Of a stretch of 64,000 nt of DNA, positions 1 through 9,600 are shown one piece after another (position 1 is the stretch's first letter; every line of letters begins with the position of its first letter). Under the pieces are notes generated by a model. That model was not told the origin of the DNA. It saw only the letters and a list, made by a program, of their open reading frames with translations, and made no database searches. The stretch is taken from contig NZ_CP146350.1 of the NCBI RefSeq assembly GCF_037055355.1, positions 8,889,001 to 8,953,000 of the forward strand, given 5' to 3'. The translations under genes and the position numbers were made by a program. This stretch comes from Streptomyces sp. DG1A-41. Its GTDB lineage: Bacteria; Actinomycetota; Actinomycetes; Streptomycetales; Streptomycetaceae.

Positions 1-1120
1 ACGGCGCGGCGCGCAGCATCCCGTATCCGTAGGGGTAGTGCTCGCGGAAGTGGCGCATGTCCTCGAAGTACACCTCGGGGTCCGCTGGCCAGTCCTTCTC
101 CAGGGTGACCGCGTCCAGCACCCCGCAGCGGGTGGTGCCCTCGGTCTCGGCGGGAGGCCAGACCCGTTCGTCGGACAGCCACCGCGAGGCTGCCGCCGCG
201 TCGCCGGTGCGCAACTCCGCAACGAGATGGCCGAGTTCGGCCCAGCGGGCGCGGTTCGCCGAGCGCGAGCCCATGGCGCCGTCGAAGAGGGTGCGCAGGG
301 GGACGCCGGCCTGCCGCGCGATGTTCCGCGCGGCCTCCTCGACGGCCGCCAGCACCGCCTCCCGACTGCCGCCGAGGCCGAAGACCCGGCCGCGTTCGGC
401 CGCCCACGCCGCCCAGGCCTCGACGTTGGCCCGGCTGGCCCGGCCCTGCGCCATGAACTGCTCCCGCCAGGACCAGTCCGGGTGCACGCAGGAGTCGAGG
501 ACGCAGCGGTCGAGCCGTTCGGGGAACATGGCCCCGTAGACCGCGCCCACGTAGGTGCCGTAGGTGTAGCCGACGAAGCTGAGCTTCTCCTCGCCCAGCA
601 CCTGGCGGATCACGTCCATGTCGCGTGCGACGTTGCGGGTGTTGTGGTGCCGGCGCGCCTCCCCGCCCAGCCGCTGGTTGCCCTCCTCGCGGATGCGGGC
701 GTCCTCGGCGAGCAGGGGGAAGTCCGCGTCGGGCAGCCGGGAGTCGAACGGCGCCTTGGGTGGGATGATCTCGCTGGTCAGTGGCGTGGACGCGCCCGTG
801 CCCCGCGGGTCGAACCCGATGAGGTCGTACGCTTCGGGCAGCCGGGTGCGGGACAGCACCGCCGGGAAGCCGCGGCCCAGGCCGAAGTAGCCTCCGGGGC
901 CGCCGTTGAGCGACAGCAGGATGCCGCGGCGCCGGGCCGGGTCCGCGGCCCGGATCCGGGTGAGGGCCAGGGAGATGCGCGGTCCGTCGGGCCGGGCGTA
1001 GTCGAGCGGCACCTCGACGGTGCACTGTTCGCTGCCGTCGCCCGAGGGGGCGGGCGACCAGGTGGGTCGCCGGCCGCGGAACCCGTTCAGGGCGTCCGGG
1101 GAGAGGTGACTTGTCGTCAT
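1..1120 (-). CDS. alpha/beta hydrolase, tripeptidyl-peptidase-like (3' end outside window)
   Basis: The gene runs off the left edge, so only the first 373 or so residues are visible. The start is the ATG at 1120, preceded by a GGAGG-like site. The protein reads as a TAP-type alpha/beta hydrolase: an oxyanion-region LNGGPGG near residue 72, then FDPRGTG, then the nucleophile elbow. The elbow reads GYTYGT, so the expected serine is threonine (residue 186). Related secreted aminopeptidases usually start with a signal peptide; none is seen here, which suggests a cytoplasmic enzyme. It lies next to a biosynthetic cluster, but no link to it is shown. The substrate is unknown and activity is doubtful without the serine. 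Confidence 0.75.
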   Translation of the reverse strand, partial: MTTSHLSPDALNGFRGRRPTWSPAPSGDGSEQCTVEVPLDYARPDGPRISLALTRIRAADPARRRGILLSLNGGPGGYFGLGRGFPAVLSRTRLPEAYDLIGFDPRGTGASTPLTSEIIPPKAPFDSRLPDADFPLLAEDARIREEGNQRLGGEARRHHNTRNVARDMDVIRQVLGEEKLSFVGYTYGTYVGAVYGAMFPERLDRCVLDSCVHPDWSWREQFMAQGRASRANVEAWAAWAAERGRVFGLGGSREAVLAAVEEAARNIARQAGVPLRTLFDGAMGSRSANRARWAELGHLVAELRTGDAAAASRWLSDERVWPPAETEGTTRCGVLDAVTLEKDWPADPEVYFEDMRHFREHYPYGYGMLRAAP

Positions 1121-1265
1121 GTCGTCAGGAGGCCTCCGTGTCGGCGGGGCGTGCGGTGATCGGCTCCGAGCCTCGGGGCGGGCACTGGAATCGGCGTGGA
1201 AGGACGGTCGATGAATCCGGGGGCTGACCCGTGCGGAACGGGTCGGAGAGCAAGTGGGCGGCGGC

Positions 1266-2306
1266 TCACTCGTCGAAGGGCGGCGACGGCGGTGGCTCGC
1301 CCACCACCTCCAGGACGGCGACCGACCAGGCGAAGCCGCCGCCCGCGCTGATCAGCGCGCAGAACTGCCCCGGCCGCAGGGCGCCGGTGCCCGCCAGCCG
1401 GGCGAGACCGGCGAAGGGATCGCCGGCGCCGAGGTGCCCCACCCCCGAGCCCCAGTGCCAGGTGGTGCGCTCCGGGTCGATGTGCAGCACCTGGAAGAAC
1501 TGCGCGTCCATCTTGGGCCGTCCGAGGTTGGGCAGGACGAACCAGGCGACGTCGGCGGCCTTGGTGCCCGCCTCGTCCAGCGCGCGGTCGAACGCGGCCC
1601 GCTGGCCCGACTGCAGCATCTCCAGCAACCGGGTCAGCCCCACCTTCTTGACCAGCCGCTCTCGGGAGGCCGCGACGCTGATCGGCGCCCGCGCGCTCAA
1701 GGGGGCCGGGGCGAAGCCGTCACCGTCGCGGCCCATCTCCTCCAGCGCCGGGTCGGACACCGTCACCAGGCTGCGCAGCCGGGCGAAGCCGCCGGCCCGC
1801 GACAGCACGAGCGCGGTCCCGCCGTCGCCGCAGACCGTTCCGGGGTCGGTGTGCCACCGGTCGAAGCCCGGCAGACAGAAGCGGTCCCCCGTGGTGATCA
1901 GCGCACTCGGCGGGCCGGTGCCGGAACGCAGCCAGGCCACGGCGAGTTCCATCGCCGCCATGCCACCGTTGGACAACTGGCCCACCTCCAGCGACAGGCA
2001 GGTGTTGCCCACCGCCTCGCGCTGTACATAGGAGGCCGGCGCCCACAGGTCGTGTCCTTGGAACCAGGTGCCGGCGTGCAGCACCACACCGATGCCGGAC
2101 GGATCGCTCCCGGATACGCGCAGGGCGGCCCGCGCGGCCAGCACCGCCATCTCGGGCCCCGACCGCTCCCCGACGCACACCGAGCGCATGCCCGAGCGCC
2201 GGACCGTCCGCGCGTCGGCGATGCCCCATTCCACGACCTCGCCGACGGGCATGCGCCGCGCCAGATGCAGGCCGACCCCGGACACGTACACGTCCGCGAT
2301 GTCCAC
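1266..2306 (-). CDS. KAS III-like acyltransferase with altered catalytic triad
   Basis: A 346-residue thiolase-fold protein of the KAS III group (DpsC, ChlB3 and CerJ relatives). In hybrid clusters such proteins load or transfer acyl primers. GTG 2306 was chosen because a GGAGG site precedes it and the KAS III fold starts right after it; the frame stays open upstream without further homology. The usual cysteine position reads QLSNGG (Ser112), the His position reads LPNLG (Asn260), and the third residue is Asp in GHLGAGD (Asp296). Ser in place of Cys is known from DpsC; the missing His is unusual. It is divergent from the primer PKS genes. Inferred role: acceptance or transfer of the type I-made primer to the type II machinery. 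Confidence 0.75.
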   Translation of the reverse strand: MDIADVYVSGVGLHLARRMPVGEVVEWGIADARTVRRSGMRSVCVGERSGPEMAVLAARAALRVSGSDPSGIGVVLHAGTWFQGHDLWAPASYVQREAVGNTCLSLEVGQLSNGGMAAMELAVAWLRSGTGPPSALITTGDRFCLPGFDRWHTDPGTVCGDGGTALVLSRAGGFARLRSLVTVSDPALEEMGRDGDGFAPAPLSARAPISVAASRERLVKKVGLTRLLEMLQSGQRAAFDRALDEAGTKAADVAWFVLPNLGRPKMDAQFFQVLHIDPERTTWHWGSGVGHLGAGDPFAGLARLAGTGALRPGQFCALISAGGGFAWSVAVLEVVGEPPPSPPFDE

Positions 2307-2373
2307 AGTCCTCCCCGTGCCGCTCGTACCGGCGGTGGTGACCCGCCGCCGAGGGGGAGTGTCGGCCCGCGGC

Positions 2374-2391
2374 GTCGAAGCGGGCTCGAGC
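2374..2391. promoter_or_regulatory. candidate SARP-binding direct repeat, divergent promoter
   Basis: Two heptamers, GTCGAAG at 2374 and CTCGAGC at 2385, are exactly 11 bp apart, the spacing typical of SARP activator sites. They lie between the KAS III-like gene (leftward) and the acyltransferase/PKS operon (rightward). A further TTCGAAC is at 2410. Binding is inferred from the pattern and from the SARP gene at 21148. Confidence 0.45.
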
Positions 2392-2480
2392 CGGGACGGA
2401 TCACCGAGGTTCGAACGGTCCTCCGGTGCGCCTCGACCCCCGGGGATGACCGTCTGCTCGACACGAGGAAAGGGGTGGAG

Positions 2481-3533
2481 ATGCCGGACACGGCAGGGCA
2501 AGCCCGGCCCGTCGTCCTGATGTTCGCCGGTCAGGGCGCGCAGCACCCGAGGATGGCGGCCGGGCTCCACGGGCACGACGCGACGTTCACGGCCTGGATG
2601 GACGAGGCCTTCCGGCTCCTCGGCCCGGACGGCGCGCGCCTGCGGCGGCAGTGGCTCGCGCCGGGACCGACGCCCGGGTACGACGACGTGACCGTGGCGC
2701 AGCCCCTGCTCTACGCCGTCGGGCACGCCCTGGGCCGCATGCTCCTGGAGCAGGGCGTGCGGCCGACGGCGCTGTTCGGGCACAGCGTGGGAGAACTGGT
2801 CGCCGCGACCCTGGCCGGGGTGCTCACGTTCGCCGACGGCATGCGGCTCATGCGCGAGCGCATGACCCTGTTCGCCGACACCCCGCCCGGCGGGATGCTC
2901 GCCGTCGCCGCCTCGGTCGACGAGGTCGCCGACCTCCTGGGTCCCGCCGTGCACCTGGCCGCGGTGAACGCCTCCCGTCAGCTGCTGCTGGCGGGCGAGC
3001 GGGCACCGCTGGACGACGCGGCGCGGATCCTCACCGATCGCGGGCTGGTCTGCCGGGACGTCCTGGCCCGCCAGGCCTTCCACAGCCCCGTCGTCGAGGA
3101 CGCCGTGCGGGCCTCGCTGCCCGCCTGGCGCGGCGTGCCGCTGGCACCGCCGCGCCTGCCCCTCTACTCGGCCTACACCCGCGGCCCGCTCACCCCGGAC
3201 CAGGCCCGCGACCCGGAGTTCTGGGCCCGGCAGCCGGCCGAGACGGTCCACTTCGCTCCCACCCTCACGACCGTGCTCGACGAGCATCCCGGGTGCCTGC
3301 TCGTAGAGGCGGGACCCGGCAACAACCTGTCCGCCCTCGCCCGGCGGCGGCGCGCGGTGGCCCAGGAGCGCTGCGCCGTCGTGCCGCTCCTGCCCGACCG
3401 CTGCCGCGGCGACGAGGCCGACGTCCGGTCCGTGGAGGAGGCCCGGAGCCTGCTGTCCGAACCGGCCGTAGCCGCCGGGGCCGTGGCCGGCCCGCACCCG
3501 TCCAGGACCGCCGAGACCGGGAGGAAGCCATGA
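2481..3533 (+). CDS. discrete acyltransferase (malonyl-type motif)
   Basis: A 350-residue stand-alone AT domain. It starts with the FAGQGAQ motif, has the GHSVGE active-site elbow, and has QAFHSP at the position where HAFH marks malonyl specificity. The ATG at 2481 follows an AGGGGTGGAG ribosome site. Its stop overlaps the next gene's start (ATGA), so it is probably translated together with the KSQ protein. Comparable free ATs occur beside KAS III proteins in hybrid type I/II clusters. It may supply malonyl groups, proofread the line, or move the primer; the sequence does not decide among these. The C-terminal tail is proline-rich without a further domain. Confidence 0.85.
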   Translation: MPDTAGQARPVVLMFAGQGAQHPRMAAGLHGHDATFTAWMDEAFRLLGPDGARLRRQWLAPGPTPGYDDVTVAQPLLYAVGHALGRMLLEQGVRPTALFGHSVGELVAATLAGVLTFADGMRLMRERMTLFADTPPGGMLAVAASVDEVADLLGPAVHLAAVNASRQLLLAGERAPLDDAARILTDRGLVCRDVLARQAFHSPVVEDAVRASLPAWRGVPLAPPRLPLYSAYTRGPLTPDQARDPEFWARQPAETVHFAPTLTTVLDEHPGCLLVEAGPGNNLSALARRRRAVAQERCAVVPLLPDRCRGDEADVRSVEEARSLLSEPAVAAGAVAGPHPSRTAETGRKP

Positions 3534-6517
3534 GTCACGGCCGCGCACGCGACACGGACCCGGGGCCGCGGACCGCGCGGACCCCGCAGGGACGGCCGGA
3601 GGCCGGGGCCGCCCGGCCACGCCGCGCCGACCACGGCCCTCACCAGGACCATGCGCCGGTCGCGGTGGTGGGCATGGCGTGCCGGTTCCCCGGGGCGGAC
3701 GGTCTCGCCGCGTTCTGGCGGCTGCTGCTGGCCGGTGAGGACGCCATCGCCCCCGGCACCGGCGCCCGCGCGGGTCGCCGGCCCGGCGGCTACCTGCCGG
3801 ACGTCGACCGGTTCGACGCGGAGTTCTTCGGCGTGCCCGCCCTGGAGGCCGCCACGCTCGACCCGCAGCAGCGGCTGCTCCTCGAACTCACCTGGCACGC
3901 GCTGGAGGACGCCCGCACCCCCCCGCGCGACCTGTCGCCCGGGCCCGTCGGCGTGTTCGTCGGCGCCGGCTCCGACGAGTACGCGTTCCTCAGCCGCACC
4001 GCGGCCGGCCCGCCCTCCACCTACACGATGACCGGCACCGGCCGGACCTTCCTGGCCAACCGGCTCTCCCACTTCTACGGCTTCACCGGCCCGAGCCTCG
4101 TCGTCGACACCGGCCAGTCCTCGTCCCTGGCCGCCCTGCACCAGGCCGTGCTCGCCCTGCGCCGGGGCGAGTGCGCGGCGGCCGTGGTGGGCGGCGTGCA
4201 GCTCAACCTCACCGCCGAGGGCGACGACGTGGTGGAGGCGCTGGGCGCCCTGTCACCCCGGGGACGCTGCCACACCTTCGACGCCCGGGCCGACGGCATC
4301 GTCCGGGGCGAGGGCGCGGGCGTCGTGGTCCTCAAGCCCCTGGACCGGGCCCGGGCGGACGGCGACCGCGTCTACTGCACCCTGCTGGGCGGGGCGATGA
4401 ACAGCGACGGGGACCGGACGGCGCTGACCGCGCCCAGCGAGGCCGCGCAGCGCGAGGTCCTCGCGGTGGCCTGCCGCGAGGCCGGCACCACGCCCGCCGA
4501 CGTGCACTACGTCGAACTGCACGGCACCGGGACCGCTCTGGGCGACCCGGTCGAGGCCGCAGCGCTGGGCGGTGTCCTCGGCGACGGACGCCCTGGGGAC
4601 CGGCCACTTCTGGTCGGCTCGGTCAAGACCAACATCGGGCACCTGGAGGCGGCGGCCGGCATCGCCGGGTTCATCAAGACCGCGCTCGCCCTGTTCCACC
4701 GCGAGCTCCCGGCCAGCCTCAACTTCCGTACCGCCAACCCCGCCATCGACCTGGAAGCCCTGCGCGTGCGCGTCTGCGAGCGGCGCCGCGACTGGCCCGC
4801 GGGGGACGCGCCGCGCATCGCCGGAGTCTCCTCCTTCGGTCTCGGCGGCACCAACTGCCATGTGGTGCTGGGCGAGGCACCCGAACCGGCCGTACCGGCG
4901 GCACCGGCCGGGTCCGTCTCGGCCGTGCCCGTCGTGCTGTCCGGCCCGACGACGGCCGTCGTCCGCGCGCGGGCCCGGGACCTCGCCGACGCGGTCGGCG
5001 ACACCGGCCGGCAGGTCGCGCTCGCCGACCTGGCGTGGACGGCCGCGACGGCCCGCACCGCCTTCGGCCACCGCGCGGGGGTGATCGCCTCGGACCGGGA
5101 CGAACTCGCTCAGCGGCTGCGGGCGCTTGCGGACGGTTCTCCCGACGACGGGGAGCGGGGCATCGTCCAGGGGCCGCGAGGCGAGGGCCGTACCGCCTTC
5201 CTGTTCGCCGGGCAGGGCGCGCAACGCCTTGGCATGGGGCAGGCGCTGTATAAGGAGTTCCCGGTGTTCGCCGAGGCCTTCGACGAGGCGCGGGCCCACC
5301 TGGAACCGGTCCTCGGCGCCGACCTCGCCGACGCCATGTGGCAGCGGCAGGACGTGGACCGGTCCGAGCACGCGCAGCCCGCCCTGTTCGCGGTCGAGGT
5401 CGCCCTCCACCGGCTGCTGGAGTCCCTCGGCCTCGTGCCGGACCTGCTGGTCGGCCACTCACTGGGCGAGATCGCGGTGGCACACCTGACGGGCGTGCTG
5501 TCTCTGCCGGACGCGGCCGCCCTGGTCGCCCACCGGGCCCGGCTGATCGGTGAACTCCCGCCGGGCGGCGCCATGGTGGCCGTGCAGGCCGAGGAGGACG
5601 AGGCCCGCGGGGTGGTGGAGCGCGCTCCGGGGCTCGTCGGTATCGCCGCCGTCAACGGCTCCCGGTCCATCGTCCTGTCCGGTGAGGAAGGGGCCACGCT
5701 CAAGGCGGCCGCCCACTTCGAGGGACTGGGCCGCCGCACCCGCCGCCTCCGGGTCTCCGTGGCCGGGCACTCCCCGCTCATGGCCCCCGTCCAGGAGCGG
5801 CTGCGGTCCGTCGCCGAGAGCCTCACCTGGAACGCCCCCACCGGACCGCCCGTCGTCTCCACCGTCACCGGTGAGGTGATCGAGCCCGACCGGTTCGCCG
5901 ATGCCGAGTACTGGGTCCACCACGTGTGCGCCCCCGTGCGGTTCGGCCCCGCGCTCGGCACGGCGCATCTGCTCGGTGCCCGCTTCTTCGTCGAGATCGG
6001 GCCGGGCAGGGCGCTGACGACGCTGGCCGCGGAGACCGCAGGCCATGGCGCCGAGCGGTTCAGCGCCCCCATGGAGACACGGGACGAGACCGCGTGCGTC
6101 GCCCAGACGGCTGCCGCCGCCCATGTGTTCGGCCTGCCCGTGCGCTGGGAGGCCCTGCTCGGCGGGCGGGGCCGGCACGTCGACCTGCCGCTGTACCCGT
6201 TCCAGCGGCGGCGCCACTGGCTCGACACCGCGCTCGGGACGACGCCACCGCCGGCGGAGGCGCCTGCCCCGCGATGGCATGGCGACCCCTTCGACCTGGT
6301 GGTGAGCTGCACGCTCCAGACGCTCGGACTCGACCCGGACGCGGACCTCGACGTGGACCGCTCCTTCAGCGAGCTCGGACTGGATTCCCGCATGGCCGTG
6401 GCCCTGCGCACCACCCTGGCCCGGATCACCGGCCGCTCCCTGCCGGCCACGCTGCTCTTCGACCGGCCCACCCCCGCCTCGCTGATCGAGGCGTTCCGCA
6501 CGGACGCCCCGCTCTGA
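3530..6517 (+). CDS. type I PKS loading protein, KSQ-AT-ACP
   Basis: A 995-residue modular PKS protein. The KS domain (about residues 40-440) has DTGQSSS with Gln196 in place of the catalytic Cys, the mark of a decarboxylating KSQ loading domain. The KS histidine motifs are kept (HGTGT, NIGHLE). The AT (about 545-850) has GHSLGE, and its specificity motif is VAGH (744-747), neither HAFH nor YASH. Known AGH-type motifs occur in ethylmalonyl ATs, and a crotonyl-CoA carboxylase/reductase lies at 34573. The C-terminal ACP carries LGLDSR. Inferred role: load an alkylmalonyl unit and decarboxylate it to the starter acyl group. There is no ketoreductase or thioesterase. Confidence 0.93.
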   Translation: MSHGRARDTDPGPRTARTPQGRPEAGAARPRRADHGPHQDHAPVAVVGMACRFPGADGLAAFWRLLLAGEDAIAPGTGARAGRRPGGYLPDVDRFDAEFFGVPALEAATLDPQQRLLLELTWHALEDARTPPRDLSPGPVGVFVGAGSDEYAFLSRTAAGPPSTYTMTGTGRTFLANRLSHFYGFTGPSLVVDTGQSSSLAALHQAVLALRRGECAAAVVGGVQLNLTAEGDDVVEALGALSPRGRCHTFDARADGIVRGEGAGVVVLKPLDRARADGDRVYCTLLGGAMNSDGDRTALTAPSEAAQREVLAVACREAGTTPADVHYVELHGTGTALGDPVEAAALGGVLGDGRPGDRPLLVGSVKTNIGHLEAAAGIAGFIKTALALFHRELPASLNFRTANPAIDLEALRVRVCERRRDWPAGDAPRIAGVSSFGLGGTNCHVVLGEAPEPAVPAAPAGSVSAVPVVLSGPTTAVVRARARDLADAVGDTGRQVALADLAWTAATARTAFGHRAGVIASDRDELAQRLRALADGSPDDGERGIVQGPRGEGRTAFLFAGQGAQRLGMGQALYKEFPVFAEAFDEARAHLEPVLGADLADAMWQRQDVDRSEHAQPALFAVEVALHRLLESLGLVPDLLVGHSLGEIAVAHLTGVLSLPDAAALVAHRARLIGELPPGGAMVAVQAEEDEARGVVERAPGLVGIAAVNGSRSIVLSGEEGATLKAAAHFEGLGRRTRRLRVSVAGHSPLMAPVQERLRSVAESLTWNAPTGPPVVSTVTGEVIEPDRFADAEYWVHHVCAPVRFGPALGTAHLLGARFFVEIGPGRALTTLAAETAGHGAERFSAPMETRDETACVAQTAAAAHVFGLPVRWEALLGGRGRHVDLPLYPFQRRRHWLDTALGTTPPPAEAPAPRWHGDPFDLVVSCTLQTLGLDPDADLDVDRSFSELGLDSRMAVALRTTLARITGRSLPATLLFDRPTPASLIEAFRTDAPL

Positions 6518-6613
6518 ACGGCCCCGGGCGGACCACGGACCACCGCACGGCGCCCCTGAACCGTCCCAAGGACCCGCCGCACCCGAGACCTCGATGAAAG
6601 GCCTGTTGCACCC

Positions 6614-9600
6614 ATGAACCGCGAACCGGCTTCTCCGCACGGCGAGCAGGACGCGATCGCCATCGTGTCCATGGGCTGCCGCTACCCCGGGGGCATCACC
6701 ACCCCGGAAGACCTGTGGCACCTCGTGGCGTCGCGGGGCGACGCGATCACCGAGTTCCCCGGCAACCGCGGCTGGGATCTCGCGGCGGTCCGCGGGACCA
6801 CCACCGCCGGCGGAACCGCGCCGTCCAGCACCGGGCACGGCGGGTTCCTGCATGACGCGGACCTCTTCGACGCCAAATTCTTCGGCATCGCTCCGCGCGA
6901 GGCGGCCGGCATGGACCCACAGCAGCGCGTGCTCCTCGAGGTGGCCTGGGAGACCTTCGAACGGGCCGGGCTCGCACGCGAGTCGCTCGCCGGCGCCGAC
7001 GTCGGGGTCTTCGTCGGCGCCATGGCACAGGAGTACGGGCCACGGCTGCACGAGGACAACCAGGGCGCCGGCGGCTACCGCATCACCGGCAGCACCCCGA
7101 GCGTGGCCTCGGGCCGCATCGCCTACTGGTTCGGGCTGCGCGGCCCCGCCATCACCGTGGACACGGCCTGCTCCTCGTCGCTGGTCGCCCTGCACCTGGC
7201 CGCGCAGTCGCTGCGCCAGGGGGAGTGCGACATGGCCCTGGCCGGCGGGGTCGCGGTGATGCCCACCCCGGGCATGTTCATCGACTTCAGCCGGCAGGGC
7301 GGCCTCGCCCCGGACGGGCGGTGCAAGTCCTTCTCCGCCGGCGCCGACGGCACCGCGTGGTCCGAGGGCGCCGGTCTGCTCCTCCTGGAACGCCTGCCCG
7401 ACGCCGTGGCCCGGGGCCACCGGGTCCTCGCCGTGATTCGCGGAAGCGCCGTCAACCAGGACGGCGCCAGCAACGGCCTGACCGCCCCGAACATGACGGC
7501 ACAGCAGGACGTCATCGACCGTGCCCTGCGCGCGGCCGGTCTGCGCCCCGGTGACGTCGACGCCGTCGAGGCGCACGGCACCGGTACCCCTCTCGGCGAC
7601 CCCATCGAGGCCCGGGCCCTGGCGGCGACGTACGGCCGGGAGCGCACCGGCGGCTCCCCGCTGTGGCTGGGCTCCCTGAAATCGAACCTGGGACACACCC
7701 AGGCCGCCGCCGGGGTCGGCGGCGTGATCAAGATGGTCCAGGCCCTGCGCGCCGGGATCCTCCCGCCGACCCTCCACGCCGACTCTCCCAGCCCGCACGT
7801 GGACTGGGAGAACAGCGGGCTCGCCCTGCTCACCGAGGAACGGCCCTGGCCGCGCGGGGAACGGCACCGGCGGGCCGCCGTGTCCTCCTTCGGGATCAGC
7901 GGAACCAACGCCCACCTCGTCCTGGAAGAGGGCGACGCCGAAGCAGCGACCGGGACCGGCACGGCCGAAGGGCCCTTCGTGTGGCCGCTGTCCGCGCCGA
8001 GCCCGGAGTCGCTGCGCCAGCAGGCGTCCGCACTGGCCGGCTTCCTGAAGCGGGCCCCCGGCGCGGCACCGGAGGACGTCGCCCACGTCCTGCGCGGCCG
8101 CACCCGGTTCGCCCACCGCGCCGCCGTCATCGGCGACACGGCACAAGACCTGTCCGCCGGGCTCGACCGGCTCGCCCGCGGCGACACCGTCCCGGCCGTG
8201 CCGGGCACCTACCGGTCCCCGGCCGTGCTCCGCGGCGAGGCCCGGCGCGACCTGGCCGACCCGGTCTTCGTCTTCCCCGGACAGGGCTCGCAGTGGCGGG
8301 ATATGGGAGTCGCGCTGTGCGAGGAGTCCGAGGTCTTCCGGGACAGCATGGCCGCCTGCGCCGAAGCGCTCCTGCCCTACTGCGGATGGCAGCTGCGGGA
8401 CGCGCTGCGCGGAGACGCGCTCGAGCGCGTGGACGTGGTGCAGCCCGCGCTGTTCGCCGTGATGGTGTCGCTGGCGCGGCTGTGGGAGAGCGTCGGCGTC
8501 CGGCCCGCGGCCGTCGTCGGCCACTCCCAGGGCGAGATCGCCGCCGCCCACGTGGCCGGTGCGCTGAGCCTCGCCGACGCCTGCCGGATCGTCGCGCTGC
8601 GCAGCAAAGCCCTGCACACCCTCGCGGGCACCGGCGGCATGGTTTCCCTGCCGCTGGGCGCTGACGAGACCCGGGACCTGCTCCGGTCCGCGGACGGCGT
8701 CGGCGGCATCGGCATCGCCGCCCTCAACGGGCCGAGGGCCACCGTCGTCGCCGGGCCGCAGGCCGCGCTGGAGGCGCTGCTCGCCGACTGCGTGCGCCGG
8801 GGCGTCGACGCCCGGCGGATCGACGTCGACTACGCCTCCCACACCGAGGCCGTCGAGGTGCTCCGGGAACCGCTCGCCCGACAGCTGACGGGCGTCCTCC
8901 CGCGCCCCTCCGCCGTACCGGTGTACTCCACCCTGGCCGGCGAGGCCGTCGACGCCAAGGTCCTGGACGCCTCCTACTGGTACGACAACCTGCGCGGCAC
9001 CGTGCGGTTCCAGACGGCGGTGGAGCGGCTCATCGCGCGCCGGCACCGCACCTTCCTGGAGATCAGCCCGCATCCGGTCCTCACCATGGGACTGGCCGAC
9101 ATCCTCGACGCCGCGGGTGTGCGGGGCACCGTCATCGGCTCGATCCGCCGGGGGACCGGGCTGGGCCAGTTCCTCACCTCGGCCGCCGCCGCACAGGTCT
9201 CCGGCGTGCCGGCCGACCTCTCCTCCGTCCAGCCGGTGGGCCGCCGGATCGACCTCCCCGGCTTCGTCTTCAGCCGCAGCAGGTACTGGGTCACCGCCGC
9301 GCCGCCGGCCGACCGGGCGACCGGTGCCTTCGCCGGCCGGCCGGTGTCCCTGCCGGACGGGCGGACCGTCCTGACGGCGGCCTTCGACCCGGTGCGGCAC
9401 CCCTGGCTGACCGACCACGTCGTACGGGACACCGCGCTCGTCCCGGCGACCGCCCTGCTCTCCCTGGCCGCGGAGGCGGGAACCGCCGCCGGCTGCCCCG
9501 GATCGAGGAACTGACCGTCGGACTGCCGCTGCCCGTCCCCCGGCAGGGCGGGGTGGAGATCCGGGTGATGCTGGAGCCCGCCGACGCCTCGGGCCGTCGG

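Noticed and set aside
2307..3620. N-terminal extension of the KAS III-like frame on the complement
   Set aside because: The open frame continues upstream of GTG 2306, but the extension has no homology, lies over the discrete AT gene, and the KAS III fold begins at 2306.
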